Assembly (NCBI GenBank): GCA_016280845.1
Contig: JAEEHO010000138.1
Span: forward strand, 1-35,448
Reading direction: 5' to 3'
From: Paludibacteraceae bacterium
Lineage (GTDB): Bacteria; Bacteroidota; Bacteroidia; Bacteroidales; Paludibacteraceae
DNA: 35,448 bases
The stretch's first letter is position 1. Every line of letters starts with the position of its first letter. This document shows, piece by piece, positions 15,159-23,958 of the stretch. The position numbers and the translations under genes were made by a program. The notes beneath the pieces are model-generated. The model was not told where the DNA came from and made no database searches. It saw only the letters and a program-made list of their open reading frames with translations.

Positions 15159-17420
15159 ATGCAACGTTCGATTCTAATACTCACATTGTCTGTGCTGCCG
15201 ATATTAGCGGCAGCGGGCGTTGTGAGTGTCACTCCAGGCGGAAGCAACCGCATAAAAACTGCGGCTGCTTCCGCTGCTTCCGGAGATACTCTGATGCTTA
15301 GTTCCGGTGATTATACCGAAACAAGCACAATAGAACTCTCCAAACCCCTGGCAATCATTGCAACAGAGGGCGCAAAACCTATTCTAAAAATGAGCGCACG
15401 CCTTCAAACCAAAACACAATTGATTCTGAAAGGACTTACTCTAATAGGAAACACTCAAGAGGCTGTACGTCTTGTGGCAGCAGAGAAAGATACGTTAGCA
15501 TCATTACACATGGCGAATTGTACGCTAAGTGGATACACAAGCAAATTCATTCGCGCGTACAACGAGGATAAAACAATTCCGTATATTGATAGTATCAGTA
15601 TTGATAACTGTATCTTCAATATAGAAGGTTCGTCCGTGCGCACAGTGCAAGCATCAAAAGCCGACAGACAACTACGCCATTTCAAACTGACTCGTTCTAC
15701 TTTTAACGGTGGCAGCGGTACAGAACGTATCATCTATATTAGTTCTGCTGAAGGCGCAACGATTGAATCTGCAGAAATAGACCATTGCACGTTCTTTAAC
15801 TCTATTGCTCCGCGCGCCATCTATTTGGCAAACATCGATGGAGCGAGAGTCTGTAACTGCATTTTGATGAATGTATCTGCGATAGATGGGAACCAAGGAT
15901 TTTGTCTGTATGGTAAAAATTCCTCGATTACACACTGCATAGCCTACAATGCGCCGGTATACGGTTCGCTCGGTAGTGTCACAAAGGTATATAACCGCAA
16001 TCCTCGATTTATGAATGCAGCAGCAGGAGACTTCCGACTCTACGCCAATTCTCCCGCAATAGGCAAAGCAACGGATGGATCCAATATCGGAGATCCGCGT
16101 TGGGAAGTGACAAGCGAAGTGTACAATGACCCGAATGAACCTTACATTCCGTACAAGAAACCTTATTCGATGGCGCCGACAACTAATTCAGTTAAGATTC
16201 TTTGGCAGATGAATGAAGAAGACAAACCTACCGAAGCAACTATTCGCTATGGTATTAATCGTGATAACCTTGATATGCAGATAACGAGTAGTGAGGGGTG
16301 GAATGTCGAGGATGAAGGTTACATGCATATCATCACACTGACTAGTCTGCAACCTTTCACTCGCTATTATTTCACGGTAGGCGATGGAACGCGTTGGTAT
16401 GCAGACACATGCAGCACCAAAACCGCTCCGGAATTAGGGACTGCATTCCGAATCTTTACTATCTCTGATATCCACGGCAATGCGCACAACAATTGGGCAA
16501 ATATGCAAGATACTATTTGTGCGTTGAACCCGGATATCAGCCTTATGAATGGCGATTTTGTTAGTAGCAAAGGTAATGACCGCAATTGGAACAAGTACTT
16601 CTTTACTCCGGGTGCACAGTTTCTGTCGCAAGTCCCATTGATGTCTTCAGTCGGCAATCATGAAACTGGCGACCCGTTCACATATCGATGGGCTTCCTAT
16701 TACGATTATTTTCATCAATTCAGTCATGGCACCCCAGAGGATACAATCAAGGACCCGCGCGGAGAAGCTTATTTCCATTTTACATATGGCAATGCTGATA
16801 TTGTAATGTTGAACCTCAACGGAGATCCATCTTCCCCAGATTTTTTGCCGGGCAGTAAACAGTATGAATGGGCTGATTCCGTCCTAAATACTTGTGATCG
16901 CCCGTGGATTATCGTTTGCCATCATGTGGGTGTGCATACCACCGGCTATCACGGGCAGTGGGCTGACGAACCTCGACAAATGGGAACGTTATTTGAGAAG
17001 TATGCAAAACAAGGAAAGCGTATAATATCTTTGTCGGGTGATGATCATTCGTTTGAGCATCTATATAAAGATGGTGTACACTACGTACGCCCGGGTTGTG
17101 GCCGCGACGCCAACTATGACCAGCAAACACAGTTGAATGATTATCGCTACTCATTATTCTATCGCCGCACATCTTGCTTCTCGCTGCTTGATATGGCAGC
17201 AGATGCATCAACCATTGATCTCACCGCATGCGATTCGGTCGGCAATATTTTCTATACCTACCGTTTCATGTTGGATGGCAGTGATCGAACTCCTATTGCA
17301 GAAACAATAGTTAATAGTACTTGCCCAAAAAAGGTACTCATTGATGGAAATATAATGATCCATCGCCCGGATGGACAGTTATATTCGGTAGTCGGAATGG
17401 CTATACGAAGAAAGGAATAG
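15159..17420 (+). CDS. Secreted beta-helix (second type) + divergent metallophosphoesterase (array member 3)
   Basis: This 753-aa protein has a signal peptide ending near residue 19. Its beta-helix (about 20-325) is of the DUF4957/DUF5123 or chondroitinase-B-like kind also seen at 23959 and 33281, closing with DPRF ... NIGDPRW. Then come an Fn3-like region (about 335-430) and a phosphoesterase: Asp437/His439 (SDIHG), Asp466 (NGD), Asn500/His501 (GNHE), His588/His589. The last metal motif reads GDDHSFE (Asp628, His630) where the others have GHDH, so one histidine ligand is replaced by aspartate. It is clearly divergent from the other six. The tail VLIDGNIMIHRPDGQLYSVVG is a variant of the common short tail. 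The gene begins 14 bp after member 2. Confidence 0.85.
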   Translation: MQRSILILTLSVLPILAAAGVVSVTPGGSNRIKTAAASAASGDTLMLSSGDYTETSTIELSKPLAIIATEGAKPILKMSARLQTKTQLILKGLTLIGNTQEAVRLVAAEKDTLASLHMANCTLSGYTSKFIRAYNEDKTIPYIDSISIDNCIFNIEGSSVRTVQASKADRQLRHFKLTRSTFNGGSGTERIIYISSAEGATIESAEIDHCTFFNSIAPRAIYLANIDGARVCNCILMNVSAIDGNQGFCLYGKNSSITHCIAYNAPVYGSLGSVTKVYNRNPRFMNAAAGDFRLYANSPAIGKATDGSNIGDPRWEVTSEVYNDPNEPYIPYKKPYSMAPTTNSVKILWQMNEEDKPTEATIRYGINRDNLDMQITSSEGWNVEDEGYMHIITLTSLQPFTRYYFTVGDGTRWYADTCSTKTAPELGTAFRIFTISDIHGNAHNNWANMQDTICALNPDISLMNGDFVSSKGNDRNWNKYFFTPGAQFLSQVPLMSSVGNHETGDPFTYRWASYYDYFHQFSHGTPEDTIKDPRGEAYFHFTYGNADIVMLNLNGDPSSPDFLPGSKQYEWADSVLNTCDRPWIIVCHHVGVHTTGYHGQWADEPRQMGTLFEKYAKQGKRIISLSGDDHSFEHLYKDGVHYVRPGCGRDANYDQQTQLNDYRYSLFYRRTSCFSLLDMAADASTIDLTACDSVGNIFYTYRFMLDGSDRTPIAETIVNSTCPKKVLIDGNIMIHRPDGQLYSVVGMAIRRKE

Positions 17421-17433
17421 AAATACTTTTTTG

Positions 17434-17441
17434 TTTAACCC
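17434..17441 (+). promoter_or_regulatory. TTTAACCC leader core before the 17455 gene
   Basis: GTTTAACCCAAT lies 13 nt before the ATG and matches the core of the CATTTAACCC motif at 4181, 9886 and 33240. A TTG codon at 17431 is an unlikely start because this motif and the signal peptide place the start at 17455. Confidence 0.3.
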
Positions 17442-17454
17442 AATACCTAATCGT

Positions 17455-20400
17455 ATGAAGAAATTTTTTCTCTCATTGACGCTGTGCATTGTCAGTCTAT
17501 ATGCGTCAGCAACTATTTACTACGTCAGTCCTTCGGGCAATGACGACAACAACGGCACGAGTTGGTCTTCCGCCAAAGCTACCATCTCTGCAGCAATCAC
17601 TGCCTCTAAATCAGGCGACGAAGTACGTGTTGCTGCCGGCACTTACAACGAGGCCATTACCGGTAAAAACGGTGTCAGTATCCATGGCGGTTACAACCCC
17701 TCGACGGATGCGCGCGACATCGATGCCTTGAGGTCCATCGTTGATGCTACCGGTCAAAACAAACCAGCTCTCAAATTCGCAGCATGCTCGTCCATAACCT
17801 ATGTTGATGGACTTGTGCTACAGAACGCAGAACACACCACAAATGGCGGAGGTGCTAATATCGGAGCAAATGTTGTTCTGGATCACTGCACCATTCGCAA
17901 TTGTAAGGGTGCCGCCGGTGGTGGTATCTATGCAGTAGCCAGCAAAGAAGATGCCCCAGCTCTTATCAAAAATTGTATCATTGAATTGTGTGAATCAACT
18001 AGTGATGGTGGCGGTGTTTTCTTGTCTGCATTTGCCATTATGGATGGTTGTATCGTTCGCGGTTGTGATGGTAAATATGGAGCAGTTGTTGTCGGTAACG
18101 ATCAAAACAACCCGGGATGTATTCTACGCAATACTGTTATTCACAATAACTCTTGCACTATAGCCGGCTGGCCTGCTTCTGGCGGCATATACAATCGTAC
18201 AGGAGGTTTGGTACAGAACTGTACAGTATGCAATAATTTTAGTGACGGAGGAGGCGGTTACGCCGGAATTCACTCTGAGGGAAGAGTTAACAACTCTGTT
18301 TTTTGGGGCAATCAGACTGTAGAAGGGTTCGTAGACCCGGTTAACTACATTGGCTCTTCAAATAGTTTCAACAACTATGGAGACCAAGGATTTGGTACGT
18401 TTACCTATAACAAAATGTCGTTGGACAACACAGCTGATAAAGGTCCTAAATTCAACAACCCGACAACCTATATCGGTAAACCTAGCAATGCGGGAGAGAT
18501 TGCCGCAATGCAGAATGCAGATTTTTCTTTGACTAAGGGATCATACCTTATTGACAAAGGTAGAGCAAACGTGGCTCCTGAAACAGACATTCTCGGTGTA
18601 GCACGCCCCATCGGTCCTAAACCGGATATCGGTGCCTATGAGTTCGATCCGGATGCCCCAATGATAGCCGTAACCGGGTTGTCTATCTACGAGGATTCGG
18701 TACATATTATTATGGGTCAAACAGGCGGTGTATCACCTATTATTACTCCGTCTAACGCAAGCAACAAACGCCTTACATGGCGTATTGACAACACGACTAT
18801 AGCAACAGTCAGCACTAATGGTGCCATCACGGGTGTAGCAATAGGTAAGACTCTTGTACATGCCACTACCGTGGACGGTAATTTCAGTGCGACAGCAGTG
18901 GTGGACATTCTGCCTATTCCGCCTGTTAAGTATCCGGATGAAGTAGTAGCGGCTGACTCACTCTACAAGATTGAGGATTACACCGTTCCGAGTTACATCC
19001 CATTCTGGGCAGCCAAGGAAGTTGCGCGTATCGACAGTCTCTCGGCCACATCGGAGGAAATTGCTTCGATAGCCGGCAAGGTTGAGGCGATGAATGCCGC
19101 TATCGCACAATTGGTGGCTAAAACCGAGCCGTATAACATGATCGCCAATATCAATGGCGATCCTACTACGCGCATGGCATTCTGCTGGTTCACCAATGAA
19201 GGAATCACTGACGGAAAGGTACAAATCGTGGCTAAGGCTGACGCTACTGCCGCTGACTTTGACGACACCGGAGTTATCGAAATTGATGCGACACCAACAA
19301 CAACCAAGCCGCTCAACTATGCTGTTTCCACTTCTGGTATTATCACCTCCACCCACATGAGCGCGAAACAGAAATTCACCTACGTCAGCCACAAGGCTTT
19401 GGCTACTAATTTGACCCCGGGAACTGCCTATAGTTGGCGTGTCGGTTACCCCGGTCACTGGAGTGATATCGCTCAATTCCACACCAAGGATGCAGAGCAG
19501 GGCGAATTCTCGTTCGTCTATATGACTGATAGTCATATCATGAATCAAGAGTACGTTGATAACGCACGTTGGTGCGCAGAGGCTGTAGCCAAGACCGCAG
19601 CCGATGCTCGTTTCTGTCTCTTCCCGGGTGACTTTGTAGAGACTGGCGAAAGCGGTAACTCTGAATGGGAATGGGAACGTTGGTTCGAAGAGTCTATCAA
19701 ACCAGTTATCATGAAGATGCCTATTGTGCCGACCGACGGTAACCACGATGATAGTCCGAATCTCAACTACAACTACCACTTCAATACCGACAATGCGTTC
19801 AATCTGACAGCGAAAACAAAGCCCCAATTTGACGGAATCACCTATAGCTTCGAGTACGGTGATGTGTTGTTCCTCGTTTATTCGCTCCAAGACTGGTGGC
19901 GCGCAAGCGGCAGCAGTGCATCTACACGTCGTTCCAGCTATCTGTCCACCGACCTGAAGAACTGGTTCTATGACCAAGTTGAGGCACACCCGAATGCTAA
20001 GTATCGCGTCACTTTGGCACACAAGAATATTTTCTCCGGTTCGGGACACTCGATTGATGACGAGACTCCGATGTTCCGTGATATCATGTTGCCTATCTTC
20101 GCTGACTGCCAAATCGACTTAGCTATCCAGGGTCATGACCACTGTTACGAGGTAATCGGTCCGGTTAACCCTTGGAAGCGTACTGCCATCACTGATGCTA
20201 TTTCTGACGTTGAAACAGTCACTGCCGGTTCGGATACGAATATCACCGGCAAGAAGGGTGGTACTTATGTTGTAGATGATGGCACATTATACTTTATAGG
20301 TGCCACTTGCGGTCGCAAGCGTTATTCACCATATAGCCGCGCTACTATGGAAAGCAACATAAACAAACACCATGTAGAGAATTATTTTGACTTGTTTACC

Positions 20401-20688
20401 GGTATGTTCGGTCAACCGGGTGCTCCTTCGTTTACCAAGTTCACCGTAAAGAGTGATTGCATCGAGATTAACTCCTATACTGCAGATAGCAATGGAGATG
20501 CCACTTTGCTCAACACGATGAAAGTAAAGCGCACAAAGGCACACACTCCTCCTACCGCTATCGAGAACGTGAACTCCTTCGCTACTCGCGATGGCGAGAA
20601 ATTTATCCAAGACGGACAAATATTTATTCGCATCAACGGCATGATATACAACATGCTTGGCGAAAAAGTTGAATCATTTAACCAATAA
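17455..20688 (+). CDS. Secreted beta-helix / Ig-like / metallophosphoesterase (array member 4)
   Basis: The protein is 1077 aa from ATG 17455, which opens a signal peptide ending near YASA (residue 19). Domains in order: right-handed beta-helix (about 20-400; YYVSPSGNDDNNGTSW at its start), bacterial Ig-like Big_2 domain (about 403-484; LTWRIDNTTIATVS), a helical linker (YKIEDYTVPSYIPFWAAKE), purple-acid-phosphatase-like N-domain (about 556-685), and phosphoesterase with Asp692/His694, Asp726, Asn763/His764, His856, His894/His896. Residues 1048-1077 are the short tail (KFIQDGQIFI ... YNMLGEKVE). It is most similar to the next gene and separated from it by 6 bp, a likely tandem duplication. 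The beta-helix presumably binds or processes a glycan while the C-terminal enzyme hydrolyses phosphate esters (inference). Confidence 0.87.
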   Translation: MKKFFLSLTLCIVSLYASATIYYVSPSGNDDNNGTSWSSAKATISAAITASKSGDEVRVAAGTYNEAITGKNGVSIHGGYNPSTDARDIDALRSIVDATGQNKPALKFAACSSITYVDGLVLQNAEHTTNGGGANIGANVVLDHCTIRNCKGAAGGGIYAVASKEDAPALIKNCIIELCESTSDGGGVFLSAFAIMDGCIVRGCDGKYGAVVVGNDQNNPGCILRNTVIHNNSCTIAGWPASGGIYNRTGGLVQNCTVCNNFSDGGGGYAGIHSEGRVNNSVFWGNQTVEGFVDPVNYIGSSNSFNNYGDQGFGTFTYNKMSLDNTADKGPKFNNPTTYIGKPSNAGEIAAMQNADFSLTKGSYLIDKGRANVAPETDILGVARPIGPKPDIGAYEFDPDAPMIAVTGLSIYEDSVHIIMGQTGGVSPIITPSNASNKRLTWRIDNTTIATVSTNGAITGVAIGKTLVHATTVDGNFSATAVVDILPIPPVKYPDEVVAADSLYKIEDYTVPSYIPFWAAKEVARIDSLSATSEEIASIAGKVEAMNAAIAQLVAKTEPYNMIANINGDPTTRMAFCWFTNEGITDGKVQIVAKADATAADFDDTGVIEIDATPTTTKPLNYAVSTSGIITSTHMSAKQKFTYVSHKALATNLTPGTAYSWRVGYPGHWSDIAQFHTKDAEQGEFSFVYMTDSHIMNQEYVDNARWCAEAVAKTAADARFCLFPGDFVETGESGNSEWEWERWFEESIKPVIMKMPIVPTDGNHDDSPNLNYNYHFNTDNAFNLTAKTKPQFDGITYSFEYGDVLFLVYSLQDWWRASGSSASTRRSSYLSTDLKNWFYDQVEAHPNAKYRVTLAHKNIFSGSGHSIDDETPMFRDIMLPIFADCQIDLAIQGHDHCYEVIGPVNPWKRTAITDAISDVETVTAGSDTNITGKKGGTYVVDDGTLYFIGATCGRKRYSPYSRATMESNINKHHVENYFDLFTGMFGQPGAPSFTKFTVKSDCIEINSYTADSNGDATLLNTMKVKRTKAHTPPTAIENVNSFATRDGEKFIQDGQIFIRINGMIYNMLGEKVESFNQ

Positions 20689-20694
20689 AACTGT

Positions 20695-23600
20695 ATGAAA
20701 AAAACATTTCTACTGATGACTGCTTGTGCCATGGCATTGAGCGCATCTGCTGCTAATCATTTCGTCAGTCAGACAGGCGGCAATGATAGCAATGATGGCT
20801 TGTCCTGGGCTACTGCCAAGCAAACAGTAACGAGTGGTTTCGCTGCGTGTGCGGACGGAGACACTCTGTTTATCGCCGCTGGTACGTACAATGAGTGCGT
20901 ATCCGTTAAAAGCGGTTCGTTTGTCTCAATGATGGGCGGCTACAATGCCGCAACCGGTATGCGCGATCCGGAAGTGTTTCAAACCATCCTGGATGGAGAT
21001 GGACTTGGCAAAGTGCTCATTAGTATTGATGCCGAACCGACCATTCCTCTGCTCTATGACGGTTTGACCCTACAAAATGCGGAGTACGCATCATCCGGTA
21101 GTGCTATCATTATGCGCGGAAAAACTACGGTGAACAACTGTATTATCCGCAATTGTACATCCATGGGAAGCGGTGGCGGTATCTACGTCAACATGGCTGC
21201 TAACGACCTATCTTCCGTAATCAGCAATTGTATCGTTGAGTTGTGTTCCGCCAATAGTTCGGGTGGTGCTATTCACAATACGGGAGCGATTATTGAAAAT
21301 TGTATTATTCGCGGTTGTATAGGTACCTATGGTTCTATTGTCCTCCGTGGAGGTATAGTAAGAAACTGCGTATTTTATAACAACTCAGCATTGGAAGGCA
21401 GTTGGCCTAACTCAGGTGGTGTATATAACCCGGCAGGCGAAGTGTACAATTGTACTTTTGCCAACAACTGGGGAGCACAATATGCAGGTATTCACTCTAA
21501 TGGTCCGGTTTATAACTCTGTTATGTGGGGTAACAAACCTGAAGAAGGATTTGGCGATCCAGAAAACTACATCGAGGGTGGAACGGCAATCAACAACATA
21601 GCAGATCATGGATTCCATGATGACTCAAAGGATTGTCCAGATCCTTTCCTCAGCTTATCTCTCAATGAGGATAACAACGCAGAAGATGGTCCGCACTTCG
21701 TAGCTCCGACCAATTTTGTCGGTGTTCCTAAAAATGCTGCAGAGATTGCTATTATGCAAGCTGCCGATTGGTCAATCGAGGCAGGTTCGTACCTGATAGA
21801 CAAAGGTAATGCAGAGAAAGCACCGGCTACCGACCTCACCGGAATGATTCGCCCGAAAGGTGACGGCATTGATGTGGGAGCCTATGAATATGACCCGAAT
21901 GCTCCGATCATTGCGTTGGAAAGCTTCAATATCTACCAAGACTCTGTCTTTATCAACGCAGAGAGCATGGCCGGTCTGGGTGTTATCTTTACTCCGCGCA
22001 ATGCTACTAACAGAAAACTCAATTGGACCAGCGATAATACTGCCATTGCAACTGTGGACAACCATGGTACCATAACCGGCGTGAGCGAAGGTATAACCAT
22101 CATTCGTGCGGTAAGCCAGGCTAACGGAGAACTCAAAGACTCCGTAGTAGCTGTCATCAGTCCGAAGCCGCCGGTATATTATCCCAGAGAAGTGTTGGCT
22201 GCAGATTCTCTCTATAAGATAGAAGACTACACAATCCCTTCGTATACTCCGTTCTGGGTAGCCAAAGAGGCTGCGCGTATTGATAGTTTCTCGGCTACGG
22301 CAGAGGAAATTGCCTCGATTGCCGATAAGATTGTCGCAATGAATGAGGCAGCAGCCAAGTTGGTAGGCAAAGAGGAACCATATAATATGGTAGCCAATAT
22401 CAATGGCAACCCACGTACCAATATGGCTTTCTGCTGGTTTACCAACGGTGGTATAACGGAAGGTAAAGTACAAATCGTTGCCAAAGAACATGCTACAGCA
22501 GCAGACTTTTCCGGAGACAATGTACTCACCTTGAATGCCGAAGCTACGACTACCGTGCCTTTGCGTTATGCAGTTTCCACTTCCGGCCTGCTCAAAGCTA
22601 CCGGTATGAGCAGCAAGACTGCGTTCACCTATGTCAGCCACAAGGCTTTAGCAACCAAGTTGACTCCGGGAACAGCCTATAGTTGGCGTGTAGGATACGA
22701 AGGCCACTGGAGTAAGATCGGACACTTCCGCACACAAAATGCAGCGCAAGGAGAATACTCGTTCATCTACATGACCGATAGCCACATCCAAGATGCAGAA
22801 TATGTAGAGTACGCACGCTGGTGTGCAGAGGCTGCAGCCAAAGAGGCTGCGGACGCTCGTTTCTGCCTCTTCCCTGGTGACTTTGTAGAGACCGGTACTG
22901 CCGCTAACTCTGAGTGGGAATGGGAGCGCTGGTTTGAGGAATCAATCAAGCCTGTTATCATGAAGATGCCTATTGTGCCGACCGATGGTAACCATGATGA
23001 TAGCCCGTTGCTCAACTACGATTACCACTTCAATACAGACTGGACTTTTGCTCAAGACGCATTTACCAAGCCACAATTCAGTGGTATCACATATAGTTTT
23101 GTATATGGCGATGTATTGTTCCTGGTTTATTCACTCCAAGACTGGTGGCGCGCTCAGGGCAGTAGCGATGAAACAATGGTTTCCAGCTATCTGAGCACCG
23201 ATGTAAGAAACTGGTTCCGCCGCGAGATAGAGAAACATCCGAACACTAAGTATCGTGTAACTCTCTCCCACAAGAATGTATTCTCCGGTTCCGGTCACTC
23301 TAAAGACAGCGAGACTCCGTTGTTCCGCGAGATTATGTTGCCTATCTTGAAGGAATGCGAGATTGACCTTGCTATCCAAGGCCACGACCACTGCTACGAA
23401 GTAATTGGTCCGGTTAATCCTGATACCCGTACTGTTGTTGAAGGTGCAGTAACCGATTTGGATACCGTTCCGGTTGATGCTGTAATGAACATGACCGGTC
23501 GCAAAGGGGGAACCTATTGCACGGATGATGGTACATTGTACTTCATCGGCGCTACCTGTGGACGTAAACGCTACGAGCCGTATAGCCGTCAGAAGATGGA

Positions 23601-23937
23601 GGATAACAAAGCAAGCCACAAAGTGGAGAACTACTTTGACCTCTTCACTGGTATGTTCGGCCAGCCGAAGGCCCCTTCGTTTACCAAATTCACTGTAAAG
23701 AACGATTGCATCGAACTAAACTCCTATACTGCCGATGCGAACGGAAACGCTAGCCTTCTCAACACGATGAAGGTGGTACGTACCAAAGAGCACACCGTTC
23801 CGTTCTTGGGTATAGGCAATGTCAATGCGGAAATGGTTGAGGGTGAGAAGTTCGTTCATAATGGACAACTATACATCCTCAAGAACGGTCAGATCTACAA
23901 TGTACTGGGTCACAAAGTAGAGCAATTGGAGCAATAA
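20695..23937 (+). CDS. Secreted beta-helix / Ig-like / metallophosphoesterase (array member 5)
   Basis: This 1080-aa protein has the same plan as member 4: signal peptide (cleavage near SASA, residue 19), beta-helix (about 20-400), Big_2 domain (about 403-487; LNWTSDNTAIATVD), linker, purple-acid-phosphatase-like domain, and phosphoesterase with Asp695/His697, Asp729, Asn766/His767, His859, His897/His899. The tail reads KFVHNGQLYILKNG then YNVLGHKVE. The enzyme half is nearly the same as in member 4 (shared WEWERWFEESIKPVIMKMPI), while the beta-helix half is much more different, which suggests that the two halves evolve at different rates. It is followed after 21 bp by a beta-helix protein without phosphatase. 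Confidence 0.87.
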   Translation: MKKTFLLMTACAMALSASAANHFVSQTGGNDSNDGLSWATAKQTVTSGFAACADGDTLFIAAGTYNECVSVKSGSFVSMMGGYNAATGMRDPEVFQTILDGDGLGKVLISIDAEPTIPLLYDGLTLQNAEYASSGSAIIMRGKTTVNNCIIRNCTSMGSGGGIYVNMAANDLSSVISNCIVELCSANSSGGAIHNTGAIIENCIIRGCIGTYGSIVLRGGIVRNCVFYNNSALEGSWPNSGGVYNPAGEVYNCTFANNWGAQYAGIHSNGPVYNSVMWGNKPEEGFGDPENYIEGGTAINNIADHGFHDDSKDCPDPFLSLSLNEDNNAEDGPHFVAPTNFVGVPKNAAEIAIMQAADWSIEAGSYLIDKGNAEKAPATDLTGMIRPKGDGIDVGAYEYDPNAPIIALESFNIYQDSVFINAESMAGLGVIFTPRNATNRKLNWTSDNTAIATVDNHGTITGVSEGITIIRAVSQANGELKDSVVAVISPKPPVYYPREVLAADSLYKIEDYTIPSYTPFWVAKEAARIDSFSATAEEIASIADKIVAMNEAAAKLVGKEEPYNMVANINGNPRTNMAFCWFTNGGITEGKVQIVAKEHATAADFSGDNVLTLNAEATTTVPLRYAVSTSGLLKATGMSSKTAFTYVSHKALATKLTPGTAYSWRVGYEGHWSKIGHFRTQNAAQGEYSFIYMTDSHIQDAEYVEYARWCAEAAAKEAADARFCLFPGDFVETGTAANSEWEWERWFEESIKPVIMKMPIVPTDGNHDDSPLLNYDYHFNTDWTFAQDAFTKPQFSGITYSFVYGDVLFLVYSLQDWWRAQGSSDETMVSSYLSTDVRNWFRREIEKHPNTKYRVTLSHKNVFSGSGHSKDSETPLFREIMLPILKECEIDLAIQGHDHCYEVIGPVNPDTRTVVEGAVTDLDTVPVDAVMNMTGRKGGTYCTDDGTLYFIGATCGRKRYEPYSRQKMEDNKASHKVENYFDLFTGMFGQPKAPSFTKFTVKNDCIELNSYTADANGNASLLNTMKVVRTKEHTVPFLGIGNVNAEMVEGEKFVHNGQLYILKNGQIYNVLGHKVEQLEQ

Positions 23938-23958
23938 CAAATCAAAATCAATTAAATC

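Noticed and set aside
18958-20112. Long open frame on the - strand (384 codons) opposite a phosphatase
   Set aside because: Similar antisense frames appear at the same place in the paralogues (for example 21772-22641, 31252-32196), as expected from shared + strand codons.
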